From Shinisaurus crocodilurus (taxonomy: Eukaryota; Chordata; Lepidosauria; Squamata; Shinisauridae): a stretch of DNA of 64,000 nt. Location of the stretch: the NCBI GenBank assembly GCA_021292165.1, contig CM037877.1, positions 125,430,402 through 125,494,401 on the forward strand. Reading direction: 5' to 3'. The translations under genes were made by a program, and so were the position numbers. This document shows, piece by piece, positions 1-11,566 of this stretch. Under the pieces are notes generated by a model. That model was not told where the DNA came from, did no database searches, and saw nothing but the letters and a program-made list of their open reading frames with translations. Position 1 is the stretch's first letter. Each line of letters opens with the position of its first letter.

Positions 1-1893
1 CAATTCCAACAAGGAAAAAAGGCAGAGGGCAACAGAAGAAGCCAATGTGGCTTCACAAAAAACTCAGAGATGACCTGAAAACAAAAAAGGACACATATAG
101 GAGTGGAAGGAAGGACAGGCTACAAGGGAAGAGTACAGGCAGGTAGCGCAGAACTGCAGAAATAGTGTCAGGAAGGTTAAAGCTGAGAATGAGCTGAGGC
201 TAGCGAGGGATGCTAAAAGCAACAAAAAAGCTTTCTTCAGATACATGCATAGTAAAAGACAGAGGAAAGAAATGGTGGTTCAACTATGCAATGAAGATGG
301 CAAATTGATAACAGATGACAAAGAAAAGGCAGAAGTGTTCAATTCCTACTTCGGCTCGGTCTTCTCCCAAAAGAGAGTTTATGTCCCCCAGGCAAACCTG
401 AAGTGCAGACTGAAGGGGCAGGATTGCAGCTTGAGATTGATAGGCAAATGGTCAGGGAACACCTGATTACTTTGAACGAGTTTAAATCTACCGGGCCAGA
501 CGAATTGCATCCTAGAGTAATAAAGGAACTGGCAGAAGAACTCTCAGAACCACTGTCTATTATCTTTGATAAATCATGGAGGACAGGGTGAAGTGCCAGA
601 TGACTGGAGGAGGGCAAATGTTGTTCCCATCTTCACAAAGGGCAAAGAGGAGGAACCTGTGAACTATAGACCAGTCAGTCTGACATCAATCCCTGGGAAA
701 TTTTTGGAGCAAATTATAAAGAAGTCAGTCTGCAAGCACCTTGAAAACAATGCAGTGATTACTAGAAGCCAGCATGGATTTGCCAAGAACAAATCCTGCC
801 AGACTAATCTGATCTCATTTTTTGATCAGGTAACCTCCCTTGTGGGCTGTGGGAATGCTGTGGACATAATATATCTGGACTTCAGCAAAGCTTTTGACAA
901 AGTGCCTTATGATATCCTGATTAGCAAGCTAGCTGAAAGTGGGCTAGATGGAACAACTTTCAGGTGGATCCACAATTGGCTACAGAATCGAACTCAAAGA
1001 GTGCTTATCAATGGTACCTTCTCAAACTGGGGAGAGGTAACGAGCGGGGTACCACAGGGCTCAGTCCTGGGCCCATTGCTCTCTAACATTTTTATTAATG
1101 ACTTGGATGAAGAAGTGCAGGGAATGCTTATCAAATTTGCAGATGACACAAAGTTTGGTGGAACAGCTAGTACTGTGGAAGACAGAAACAAAGTTCAAAG
1201 TGATCTTGATAGGCTGGAGCGCTGGCCCAAAAACAACAGAATGAAATTTAATAGGGATAAATGCCAAGTGCTGCACCTAGGGAAAAGAAACCAAATGCAG
1301 AGTTACAGAATGGGGGACACTTGGCTCAACAATACTACAAGTGAGAAGGATCTTGGAATTGTTGTAGATCACAAACTGAATATGAGCCAGCAATGCGATG
1401 TGGCTGCAAAGAAGGCAAATGCTATTTGGGGCTGCATTAATAGAAGTATAGCTTCCAAATCGTGTAAAGTGATAATCCCCCTTTACTCAGCACTGGTTAG
1501 GCCTCATCTTGAGTACTGCGTCCAGTTCTGGGCACCACACTTTAAGAAGGATGTAGACAAACTGGAGAGGGTTCAAAGGAGGGCAGCAAAGATGATAAAG
1601 GGACTGGAAACAAGGCCCTGTGAGGAGAGACTGAAAGAACTGGGCATGTTTAGCCTTCAGAAGAGGAGACTGAGGGGAGATATGATAGCCTTCATTCCAG
1701 TTTGCAGGAATGATAACTGATAGCCTGATAACTGATAGCCTTCATTCCAGTTTGAATAATGGGCTCATGTTACAGGAACCCAGATTCCACCTAAACATCA
1801 GGAAAAATTTCCTGACTGTTAAGAGCAATAAGACAATGGAACCAACTACCTAGGGAGGTGGTGGGCTCTCCCACTCTGGAGGCATTCAAGGTT
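1..1893 (+). mobile_element. CR1 LINE copy 1, 5' cut by window edge
   Basis: Non-LTR retrotransposon of the CR1 clade. It carries the ORF2 region from the endonuclease/RT linker through reverse transcriptase to the C-terminal domain. It ends at the coding words for SPTLEAFKV and lacks the usual CR1 3' end (GGTTGGACTCGATGGCC... then ATTCTATG repeats), which other copies in this window keep. A roughly 18-bp segment (gataactgatagcc) is duplicated at 1711-1745, where about 60 bp of the normal sequence is missing. The copy is therefore rearranged at its 3' end. Confidence 0.9.
245..1720 (+). pseudogene. CR1 ORF2 reverse transcriptase, frameshifted
   Basis: RT coding region of CR1 copy 1. The longest open part, 566-1720, contains PVNYRPVSLTS (RT motif 1), YLDFSKAFDKV (motif A), SGVPQGSVLGPLL (motif B) and KFADDTKFGG (catalytic FADD motif C), followed by LGIVVDHKLNMS and CR1-type C-terminal residues PHLEYCVQFWAPH. 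Upstream frames at 245-466 and 403-591 belong to the same protein but are displaced by frameshifts near 400 and 575. The enzyme would have primed reverse transcription at nicked target DNA; this copy is dead. Confidence 0.88.
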
Positions 1894-3080
1894 TTTGTAT
1901 ATTTGTGTTTGTTTTTTCAAGGGGAAAAAGGGGAGATAATGACTAGCACTTTCCTGTATCATGTCTAGTTTGGCTCTTGGCCTCCATACCAGTTTTCAGC
2001 TTTCTATAAGTTGCAGAGATGCCTTAATTTTCAAACCCCATCAGTGAATAGGTAAGTTAATGAGGTCGAAGTGCACACTTTTGTATGTGTTCACATAAAA
2101 TGCTAATAGAGTATATATTATGCCAGAATAGGCATATCTTTGTGGCTACTGTTGGAAAAAAATGGTTAAAATCTTATCCCTCTATGCAGTTTCTAGTCTT
2201 CCAGCTGTTATTGCATACAAAAACAGAAATAAAACCCTTCCCCAAATCCAAGGTTGAGTCAAGTTGTGAAGGGGCTATTGAACTCCCATAGTCTTTGAAG
2301 GTGTATTCTGTGCCATGGGCAGTTTCACTTATTGTGTGTTGAATTGCTGCCCTATGTTAATGAAGAATGCTTCATAGCATGAACTATGGAGATTGCATAT
2401 AAACATTTGTAATTTTAGCCTCTTCTAGTAATAAGTGTACTGAATTCCAGCTTTCTTTGTGTCTAGAAAATATATTAATAGGATACACTTAATTACCTCC
2501 CATTGTGAGGGAGGGATTTGCAAATGTTCCTCAGTCTTTTCTCATAGGGAATGTTGTATTTACACATATACTAAATTTTCATCTCCTTGGAGTGAAAATA
2601 CCTGAATCATGTGGGAGTATATCGAGTCCCTTATTTGGACTGGGGAAAGGTAAAAATGGCCTTTGAGATTTTTCTAGTAATGGAAATACCTTTAGTTAAT
2701 ATATCCTGAATTTCAGGTTTCTACTATCAAGTAGTTAGTGTGAGACTAGTGTCTTCATATTATTTATCTGTAATCAGTACAATAATCCCCAGTAATCCCC
2801 AGTCCAGAAAAAAAAAAAGGAAACCAGATTTATCAAAGTGCATTCCACCTTAGTTTGTCTACCCACCCCACCTTGGAAATGGCAAGGTGAAAGAAGTAGT
2901 ATAAGAGTAAAGAGGAGGATGAAAAAAATGTGTGGGGCAGTAATGACAGCGCTCTCTATGCTAAGGCAACCCTAGCAGTTTTTTGTTCAGTTCTAAAAAA
3001 ACTATTTGCAGCTCTGATCATACATGTTCAGGCTCTGATGTCTGCAATACACTTTTCCTTTATTCAGAGATACAGTACTG
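1894..3080. other. Intron 1 sequence, no recognised feature
   Basis: AT-rich intronic DNA between the CR1 and the first palindromic MITE. Only short unsupported ORFs are present, plus a short direct repeat (taatccccag twice near 2785-2802). No gene or repeat family recognised. Confidence 0.6.
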
Positions 3081-3490
3081 ACCTGGTTCGCATGTAATGC
3101 CAATTCACGGGTTGCTTCACCTATGAATTGGCGGGACCAAACTGTAGCGAGCACGTGTGCTACCTCCCACTCGCTTGCCAGTTTCTCTTTGAATCAGCTT
3201 TCATAAACAACCCAGGAACGCCCCATGCCGGGGTTGTTTGATGCAGTGTGTGAAACCAGAACTCTCTGGGTTGTTGAGGGACACACAACCCAAGAGTTTT
3301 AACCCAACAGCAAACCATAGGTTTGCATGTCTCATCAAGCAACTCAGGAATTGGGTGTTCCTGGGTTGTTTATGAAAGCTGATGCAAAGTGGAAATGGCG
3401 AGCATGCTCGCTCATTGCCATGCAACCCCCCCCCAACTAATTATGGCTTGTTTAACCCATAGTTAGTCATTATGTGTGAACTGGGCCAAT
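3081..3490. mobile_element. Palindromic MITE (GGTTCGCATGTAATG / CATTATGTGTGAACTGGG ends)
   Basis: About 400 bp with inverted ends (ctggttcgcatgtaatg at about 3081, cattatgtgtgaactggg at about 3469-3486) and an inverted interior. Near 3198, ttcataaacaacccagga mirrors tcctgggttgtttatgaaagctga near 3357. It has no coding capacity. It resembles the other AACCCATGG-rich foldback elements of this window. Confidence 0.6.
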
Positions 3491-3875
3491 GTCTGTCCAT
3501 CATTCTGTTGTTGGAGCCACTCTGAGATTTGCAGTAGAGAATATGCGAACTCTGAAAAGTGGAGGGGAGGCGGGGGGGGGGAGGGAAAGGAGTTCAGAAA
3601 GGAAAATAACTTGAGGGTTCTTGCTAGGGGAGGCCCTAGCCTTAGAAATTGGATCCAAACACACTGAACGTTGGGCCCCATTCATAATAAGTTCTCTCCT
3701 GTGCCAGCTTTTCTCTTCTCCATCCAAACTTACCAAATGAGGCTTAGATGGTGGAACTGGGCTTGGGGTCTTGCCCTTGGTTTGCTGCCTACTGACTGAA
3801 GTCTAACACTCTTTGTAGTGCTTCATACATTTGTTTCCCTGCTAGTACTTAATATTGTGGCTGTATGAGACTTTG

Positions 3876-4755
3876 ACTTGGTTCACATGTCAAAACAGCT
3901 CACGATTTCTTAAAGCGTGAGTGGTTGTGAATGAAGCAGGAGTGAGCATGCTGGCTCTGGTTGCTCACTTGCTCCCACTGAGCTAAACAACCCAGGGATG
4001 CTCCATCCCTGGGTTGTTGTCTGTGACATCTGACTACGCTGTGACTATGCTCATAATCTAAGACCCTTCTCCAGGTGCCTCCTCTGAGGGAGGCTTGGAA
4101 GGTGTCAACAAGAGAGAGGGCCTTCTCAGTGGTGGCCCGTGATTATGAAACTACCACCCCAGTGAGGCTCGCCTGCCGCCAATATTTTTAACTTTTTGCT
4201 GCCAGGTTAAGACCTTCCTCTACTCATGCATTTGGTAGCATATGATAAGGTTTTTAATTGGGTCCTGGGATTTCTTATTGTTGATTGTTAAAATTCTTTA
4301 GATATATGTGTGTGTGTTTGTGTGCTGTCTGTTCATATGTTTGTATGTAAATGGTTTTATTTTATGTACAATATAAATCTTGTACATTTTTAATCTTTGT
4401 AAATTGCCCAGAGAGCTTTGGCTATTGGGTGTTATAGAAGTGTAATTAATGAAATGAAAAGAAAATGAAATACGAGCCCAGAATTGTAGGTTGTTGGAGG
4501 AGGAACAACCAGCACTTGTAACCCAAGAACAACCCGCATTTGTAATCCAAGAACAAACCAGGGTTGCAAGTATGGGTTCCTCCCACAACAGATCATGGAG
4601 GGTTTCTGGGTTGTTTAGCTCAAGCAGGCAGAAGACTGGGAGCCAGCATGCTCACTTGCTCCTGCTTGTTCATGGCTACCTGGGTGGGTTTGTTTTGCAT
4701 GTCTTGGCTACTTAGGGTTTGTTTAAATCCTGCATAGCCAAGATGTGCGAAACAG
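3876..4755. mobile_element. Palindromic MITE interrupted by an L2-type tail
   Basis: The left arm (3876-4040) has gttcacatgtcaaaacagct and a foldback around aacaacccagggatgctccatccctgggttgtt. The right arm (about 4473-4755) contains the complementary tttctgggttgtttagct and agccagcatgctcacttgctcctgc. An L2-like 3' fragment separates the arms. Arms and orientation fit one foldback element split by a later insertion. Confidence 0.5.
4060..4472 (+). mobile_element. L2-like LINE 3' end
   Basis: Contains the characteristic late coding/3' words (gagagggccttctcagtggtggccc, gccaggttaagaccttcctc) and the tail ttgcccagagagctttggctattgggtgttatagaa followed by a degenerate (AATGAAATG) tract. The same tail recurs at 5843-6050 (minus) and 46315-46616 (plus). 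Confidence 0.7.
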
Positions 4756-5153
4756 ATCTACTTGTCTAAATAATACACTTTCCTTTGCTTACCACAAAAT
4801 TTGTAGTTTCTATTTTCATCTTTTACTTCTCTACTGTTCAGTTGACAGCAGTCTGCAGTTCTCTTTTTAGTACTTGGGGATATTCCCAATTTTGCTTGTC
4901 CAAAACTGAGGCATTTCTAATTCTGAGGGTGTAATCCAGTACACACTGACCCTCTAAACAATCTCTTGGGAAGATCTGGAACAAACTCTGTGCTTGCCTG
5001 CATTCTCCCCTGCATACTATGCTTAATTCGTCACCTAACGAGTTTACAGTTATACATCTGAACTGGCAAAATGTGGTTTGGGTGAGCACTCCAAACCATG
5101 ATTTCGAATCACATTGGAGGAACAGTACCTGCTAAATAGGAGAAGAAGGGGCA

Positions 5154-5330
5154 CCGTATTTTTCGCGCCATAAGACGCACCGGACCATAAGACGCACTTA
5201 CTGTATGGTACAAAAAATTAAAAAAAAAAAAATCAGCTGAGAGGCGGGGGCTTCCCCCGCCCCACCCAGGAGTCCTCCGCTCTTCCGGACCAGCAGAGGA
5301 AAGTTAAAAAAAAAATCAAAAAAAAAAAAT
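5154..5330 (+). mobile_element. CCGTATTTTTCG-type MITE, left half only
   Basis: Begins ccgtatttttcgcgccataagacgcaccgg and includes the ggcgggggcttcccccgcc stem seen in the complete copy at 52771-53023. The right terminal repeat is missing; sequence past about 5330 is unrelated. A truncated non-autonomous DNA transposon. Confidence 0.7.
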
Positions 5331-5842
5331 CACAAGTTTTTTAATTTTTATTTTCAAATTAAGACAACAGAACATTCAGAATTACATCTATGGTCATCAG
5401 ATTAATACTTTTAAATTCCAGCAGCTAGGTTTCCCGAGGAGATGGCTGTTTTTCAAGGTTGGAATGGGAGCTTCCCCTGCTGTCTGGGATCATTCTTACC
5501 CTCTAGATGTGTGTCTATTTGCAAGGCTGACATAAATATATTTTCTGTTTAAAAACCTGGTGTTCCTTGCCCAGAAATAGTGAAATCTGTACATTGCAGC
5601 CTTGTAAGTATAAAATGTACTAGCCCACCTACTTGTATCAAGCTGTCTTAGGGTCTGAGTGGCAAAGTTCATTTGTAAATATTATGAGATGTACAGTTTT
5701 TTCCGGCTGAAATAGGCTGTCTGTATGTTAATCGTGGAAGCAAATCTCAGAGAAATCAGTGGGACTTAAACCTTAAATGAATTTGTTTAGGATTGATATG
5801 TTTGAGTCCATATGCAACTGAACACTTGATGCAAAGATACCT
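5331..5842. other. Intron 1 sequence, no recognised feature
   Basis: No ORF or repeat family recognised in this AT-rich stretch. Confidence 0.5.
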
Positions 5843-6050
5843 TATTTCATTTCATTTCATTTATTTCATTTATATACCGCCCCATAGCCGAAGCTCTCTG
5901 GGTGGTTCACAACACTCTATACATAAAAACAACATTAAAACATACAAAACAGTTTAAAAAATTAAAAACCAAATTTAAAAACACAGTTTAAAATAACAAT
6001 ACAAAAGCCAATAAAACTGAGCCTACAGGTGACAATCCTGTATGACCCTT
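5843..6050 (-). mobile_element. L2-like 3' tail, minus orientation
   Basis: On the minus strand it reads ...cctgtaggctcagttttattg...gtgaaccacccagagagcttcggctatggggcggtatataaatgaaataaatg. This is the same tail family as the insert at 46315-46616, and ends in (AAATG)n. Confidence 0.7.
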
Positions 6051-6471
6051 ATGTCATAGTGTTTATTTACACATCTGATCCTAGATGTTTATTCCACAGA
6101 CAATGTACTAAAAACAGATGCCTTTGCACTGCTCCTAGTTAAACATCCTTGCCAGTCCATTGGACAGAAATTTTACCCCTGTAATGGTACACACACTAGA
6201 ACACTAGAACCTCCATTGTTGATTTTCCCACAAGGGGGAGAATTCTGAAATGTCATCTCCAAAGAAACACTTACTACCCTAAAAGACTCTCTCACCAACT
6301 CTGAAAAGATGCATTGTTGTTCTTCTCCCAAATCACCATCAAAAGCAGAAGTGGAAGCAGACTCTTGGTCCCAGGCTTCTAGTCTAATATAACCAGATCC
6401 TTGTCCCAAAGCAGTAGCCCTGAACTGAATCAAGTGGTCTTTGACCTCAAATTTCAAAATATTTACTTAAG

Positions 6472-6900
6472 GGCACAATTCAATGAGGCTGCCCTCTGAA
6501 CTTGGAGGATTACGGGCATCCTATGCAGGGCAGGAGGAGCGTGGAAGTGAAGGTCACTTCTGCGCTCCTGCCCTGCAAAGCAGCTAGATGGCTATTTCGG
6601 CTGTCTAACTGCCACACTTTGGAGGGAGAGGGAAGGAGACTGCTGCGCTGCCAGGATACATCGTATCTTGACGGCGACAGTCTCCTCCCCTCCCCCCAAA
6701 ACACCCACTAAACTCCTTCTCCAAGGTCGCTTTCACGACCTCAGAGAAACAGCCAGCATGGTTCTTTCTGTGTTGGCTGCGAGGGGAGGAGGGGGAATCC
6801 AGAGCAATTTTCCGACCTCTGAGGTGGGAATCCAAATGATCCTGTGGCCCTCTAGACGCATGGGGGCTGTTGTTTGTGCTGGGCGCCCATGGGCATAATT
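6472..6900. repeat. Interspersed GC-rich repeat, copy 1
   Basis: Contains words shared in inverted orientation with 9838-10130: aaagcagctagatgg, ggctgtctaactg, gagggagagggaaggag, gatacatcgtatc, gacctctgaggt and gatcctgtggccctctaga. A non-coding interspersed element of unknown class; the open frames across it are not conserved between the two copies. Confidence 0.55.
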
Positions 6901-7046
6901 TTTGCATGATGCTTGTGGGTGCCTAGCTTGCTGTGGCTTGTAGTGTTCTGTGAATCCAGGTGGCAGGGATTATTTGAGGGTTAGAGGGTAACTTAAGGGT
7001 AAATTAAACCATAGTGGGCTGTCGTGATGTGCGAACAGGTAGATTA

Positions 7047-7336
7047 TGACTGGGTTCACACAACATGACAACCCACACTCAAGGTGGAGTATGGGTGGAA
7101 CCGTGGGTGGTTGTGTTGTGTGTTTGTTAACCACAAACAGCCCACCGTTCACAACCCAACAACCATGGGTTCTCTTCATGGGTTCTTTGTTGTTAACAAA
7201 CCATGGTTTGTTAGTGCGGCTGGGTTCACACAACACAACAATCCACATGTCAATAACAGCAACTCACTGTTCAATCCATATTCAACCCTTACTCAACCTT
7301 AAGTGTGGGTTCTTGTGTTCCGTGAACCCAGCCTGT
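7047..7336. mobile_element. Palindromic MITE (ACTGGGTTCACACAAC ends)
   Basis: Inverted termini actgggttcacacaacatgacaacccacac (7049) and gtgtgggttcttgtgttccgtgaaccca (7303-7330) flank an interior of aacccatgg/ccatgggtt palindromes. The end sequence also recurs internally at 7220-7245, so it may be two elements in tandem. No coding capacity. Confidence 0.6.
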
Positions 7337-8100
7337 GTCTAGCTGTTAGGCATTGTGGACTGCCAAGACTTAATATCTATAGGAGAATCTGTTGAAACTT
7401 CAAAAGTAAAAATAATCTTTTGAAAATGGGCAGTTCTTGCTGAGCAAACACTTGTAGTTTAAAAATTCCTATTTCTTGATATCGAACGGATGCCCCAGAT
7501 TTGAAAATATTCATTGTAAGCTTGCTAAACTAGATATAGATGCATTACATTTCCATCACTAGTTGTATGAAAGCTTGTTTTACCTTTATATCTGAGGAAA
7601 ACATAAAATACAGTGCAATCCTATGCACATTTCTCTGAAGTAAATTCCACATAATTCTTCCTCCCAGAAGTTTGCATAGGATCGCTGCCTAAAACACTGC
7701 TTTGCCCCAAACTAGTTTCCCAGGGAAATTGTCCATCTGAAACAGGTGACAAATAAATTGTAGTTGAGATTCTTTGGGTTTATGGTCAGAGCCTCTGTGA
7801 AGTCAATGGAGAGGGTTCATGGGGCTTGCACCTCGAGGAAAGACCAAATGTTGGCAAGTTCAGCAGTTAGCAGTATAAATTTTGTCTACAGTATAGTCTC
7901 AAATGATAAGTTGTGCTCTGTTAAAACTTATTGTAAACCTGTTCACCTAATAGTGTTGTATCTGAAATTTCATGCTCCAGTAACATTTGTCCTAGAAAAA
8001 GAATCTGTGTATCAGCTATCAAATCTTTAGCCTTAACATAATAGCTCCCAGCTTTGCTCTGGATTTGGATAAATTAGTTAAATTCTGTTTCTTCGAACAG
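7337..8100. other. Intron 1 3' portion
   Basis: No repeat recognised. Leads into the acceptor of the ANKHD1 exon at 8101, with a pyrimidine-rich tract at 8085-8095. Confidence 0.5.
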
Positions 8101-8254
8101 GTTGAGTCGTTTATTTTGGACCAAGAAGATCTGGATAACCCGGTGCTAAAAACAACATCTGAGATATTTTTGTCAAGTGCTGCTGAAGGAGCAGACCTAC
8201 GAACGGTGGATCCAGAAACACAAGCAAGACTAGAAGCCTTACTGGAAGCAGCAG
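8101..8254 (+). CDS. ANKHD1: ANKHD1 exon (pre-ankyrin region, VESFILDQEDL...)
   Basis: Coding exon of ankyrin repeat and KH domain-containing protein 1, a large cytoplasmic/nuclear scaffold with two ankyrin arrays and a KH RNA-binding domain. The exon follows a good acceptor (pyrimidine-rich tract ending cgaacag at 8100) and stops at a gtagct donor (8255). It is 154 nt long, entering in phase 0 and leaving one base of a glycine codon. The translation begins VESFILDQEDLDNPVLK and ends near RLEALLEAA. The paralogue ANKRD17 differs where this reads NPVLKTTSEIF, so ANKHD1 is preferred. Open reading past 8254 is intronic. By comparison with known ANKHD1 this should be exon 2; exon 1, with the glycine-rich N-terminus, lies outside the window. 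Confidence 0.93.
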
Positions 8255-9015
8255 GTAGCTTCTTTTTCCTGTTTGGTAATAGTTTCCTTTTGGGGGGAAC
8301 TGTTGGTTTTGACTTGAAAGAATACCTGTCACATTGCATTGGCACATTAACAACTTGAAGTTGAATCTTGGACCATAAATTTAATTTTTAGAATTGAGCT
8401 TTTTTTGATGCAGGAATAGTGCTTCAAATCACACTGGTGGGAAGTTTAGGGATTTCAAGATAATACTGTTTAATAAACTACTTGAAACTGGAATGCTTGC
8501 CATGCAACATACTTCTTAAAGGTGAATTTGATTTTCTTTAGAATTAAGTATGATAAAGGTATGTACAATGGTGGAGTATAAACCCATTCAAATTCATATC
8601 TGGATAAAAGTGCCTTGTGGTTGGTAGTAATAAGTGAACTGAGCCATTCTGTTGCTTTCCAAATCTATAGTGAGTTGACAAATTTTGTCCCCAATCCTGG
8701 CAAGAATAAATAGGTATAGCAGTTAATAGTTTTGCAGTGCTAAAAATGCTTGCCAGTAAGTCCCACTAGTTTTGAGTATTAGAGTACATTCGCTTTTCTG
8801 TTTAGGCTCATAGACCCTAAGTTTTGAAATTGAGTACCGTACCTCTTTTTTTAAAAAATGAAACTCTTTTATTAAGAGGATTTTAGTATGCTGAAGCCAT
8901 ATTTAGATTGGGGACAGTATAAAGAGCAGCCCTCTAATGTCGCATGTCATGAGTGTTATAAGCTAGCATGTCCTAAGCAGTTCCATAAAATGTCCCTTTT
9001 CATTCATGTTTCGTT

Positions 9016-9330
9016 CTGGTCATGGTGACATGCTTTAGCTGCATTGCGATTGGATTACTACAAGTGCTCTTTCCATGGGGCTGCCTTTGAAAAGTGCCTG
9101 GAAAGTTCAGCTGGTTCAAAATGCCGCAGTGAGACTGACTGGAGCCAATTATTGGGAGCGTGCAACTTCTCTACTGCTACAGCTTCACTGACTTCTAATC
9201 AGTTTCCAGGCCCAATCCAAAAGTGCTGACTATGACTTTTAAAGCCCTAAATGGCTTGGGACTGGATATTTAAAAGGACCATCTTCCATACAGCATGCCT
9301 GCTTATTAAGATTTTTTTTCAGATGGTCTC
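9016..9330 (+). mobile_element. L2-like LINE 3' coding fragment
   Basis: Degenerate L2 words: gattggattactacaa(tg)c, cagctggttcaaaatgc, cttctaatcagtttccaggcccaatccaaagtgctg, ctaaatggcttgggac. These correspond to the C-terminal part of the L2 ORF2. The fragment is old and non-functional. Confidence 0.65.
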
Positions 9331-9837
9331 CATCGTGTACCACCAACATCTGAGCTGTGTTTAGCAGTGATGTGGGTCCTCCAGAAAATATTCCACTGCC
9401 CTCAATTGACTGAAGTCTGATTTAGCGTGTTTGTTTGACTTATACATAGTAAAAAAACAAAATAAAAACATACCTTTAGTTTTACTTGCTGTATAAATAT
9501 CTAATAGTAGTTGAACTGAAATATTCAGGGAGAAATCAATAAAGTGCTCTTCATGTAGTTTAAAAGTGAAATTCAAAGGTTTGCTTAGAAATTATTTGTG
9601 TTGGGATACCTGTAAATATTAAGACATGACAACTCAATTGTGTACAGTTTCCTTACATTATTTAGATTTTAAGAGGGAGGAGGGAAATGAAGGCACTGAA
9701 CTGTTAAAATGCTAATTGTAGCATGCCTGAATTGCTGTGCACAAATATCTGCTTCCTAGGAATACTCACCTGTAAAGTCACCCACAGTTTTGATTTTAGA
9801 TTTGACTAGTAAGTCAAATCTGGTAATTTGTTAAGTT

Positions 9838-10130
9838 ATGGGCAGAGTGATCCTATGGCCCCTAGACCGCGTTTAGAGGGCCATAGGATTTTTTGGTGTC
9901 CCAGCTCTGATTTTGGGACTCTGAGGTCAGAATGTCCCCTGCCCTTGCAGCCGGTGCAAAAGCAACCTCAGAGAAGGGGTTTAGTGGGCGTTCCAGGGGG
10001 AGGGGAGTAGATTGGTGCCACCAAGATACGACGTATCCTGGCGGTTTATCAGCCTCCTTCCCTCCCCCTCCGATGCACTGCAGTTAGACAGCCGAAATCG
10101 ACCATCTAGTTGCTTTGCCAGAGAGCACGG
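9838..10130. repeat. Interspersed GC-rich repeat, copy 2 (inverted relative to copy 1)
   Basis: The reverse complement carries the same landmarks as 6472-6900 (caaagcaactagatgg, gggagggaaggag, ggatacgtcgtatc, tctgaggtcagaa, gatcctatggccc). Non-coding. Confidence 0.55.
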
Positions 10131-10235
10131 AGAGCTTTGGCTTTTGGGCAGTGTAGAGATGATGATGATGATGGGCAGTGTAGAGATGATGATGATGATG
10201 ATGATGATCATCATCATCATCATCATCATCATCAT
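10131..10235. repeat. L2 tail tip followed by (GAT)n/(ATC)n inverted microsatellite
   Basis: An L2-like tail (cacggagagctttggcttttgggcagtgtagag) runs into (GAT)5, a second copy of gggcagtgtagag, then (GAT)8 joined directly to (ATC)n. The GAT and ATC tracts are exact complements and form a roughly 24-bp stem. Confidence 0.8.
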
Positions 10236-10736
10236 ATATTGAAAGTCTATGGAAGAATGTGTTAGAGCTTCTGACTATAATATTTGCTTCTACATAATTA
10301 TATGTTATCTGATTGAAGACTCAAAAACAGTTGTCAATAGAGCCAAAATTTTAGTGGGCATATGAGTGCTGTATAAATAACTGAAGATGCAAAGCTCAAA
10401 GTCCAACTAAATAATATTTATCATTAGGATTCTTTTCACAACCCAATAATAAATAAAAACTTACATGAATACCTAGACCAGTGATGGCGAACCTTTTTGA
10501 GCCCGAGTGCCCAAACCACAACACAAAACCAACTTACTTATTTCAAAGTGCCAACACTGCAATTAAACCTGAATATCAGGGTTTTAGTTTAGTAAAAACA
10601 ACTCATACAATTGTCCAAACTAATTAACATCTTTTGTCTTAAAACAAAAACATAATAACAGGGCTTTCAATGATACAAACAGCTTTTTATTGAAAAAAAC
10701 ATCAACTCGGTTTTTTAAAATAGTACTACATTGTAC

Positions 10737-11063
10737 AGGTTGACTTTTACTTTTACTAACTGTAAAACACCTTTTCAGCACCTGTAGAAGCATCAGAGTA
10801 AAGCTTGCCCCATACAATTTCAGTCTGGCATATAATCTTATTACAAGTTGAGAATCCCTTATCCTTATCTAAATTACCTTCATGCTTATGACATTGCCTG
10901 AAGGTAATTTAGATAAACTTTTTAAATAATCAGGCGCATGTATTTTTGGATAAGGGATTCTCAACTTGTAATATGATTATATGCCAGACTGAAATTGTAT
11001 GGGGCAAGCTTTACTCTGATGCTTCTACAGGTGTTGGATTAGTAAAAGTAAAAGTCAACCTGT
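10737..11063. repeat. Foldback duplication inside hAT copy 1
   Basis: About 120 bp at 10737-10866 (from caggttgacttttac to gagaatcccttatcc) recurs as its reverse complement at 10948-11063. Other copies of the element have only the second arm, so the inverted duplication is specific to this copy. Confidence 0.75.
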
Positions 11064-11566
11064 ACTAGGATGAGCAAGATAAACAAGAAAACTAAACGTG
11101 CTTAACACATTTAAATTTTAAAAAACCTTTATGTCTTGGACTGCAAACACTGCAATAGGATGAGTGCTTTTATACAGGAAGACAGTATATCTTTAACACG
11201 AAGCAAAGCAACCATTGAGCAGGAGGATCAAAGATCTTCTAGGAATGGATCCATCTTGCTGAAAATAAGCCTCATGGATTACTCTGTGTTAGTACCACAA
11301 AACTAATGCTCAGCTCAGCTTATAAATAACGTGTCAATGTGACAAGGTTCACATTTCATACCAAGACTCCTAAAAAAACCCACTCAAGTTATGGCATGTG
11401 ACATTTTTTTGTAAAGCACTGGAAAAAAAGCACATTTTTTGAAAAGCACCTGCAAGGAACCCAAGGCGACTTACATAATAATCCTCCTCCTCTCCATTTT
11501 ATCCGCATGAAAACCCTGTGAGGTAGGTTAGGCTTAATTAGGTAGGTTAGGCTTAATTAGGTGGTT

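Noticed and set aside
8101..8358. Extending the ANKHD1 exon to the stop at 8358
   Set aside because: The reading after GTAGCT (SFFFLFGNSFLL...) departs from the conserved protein, while the exon at 53343 continues it exactly in phase.
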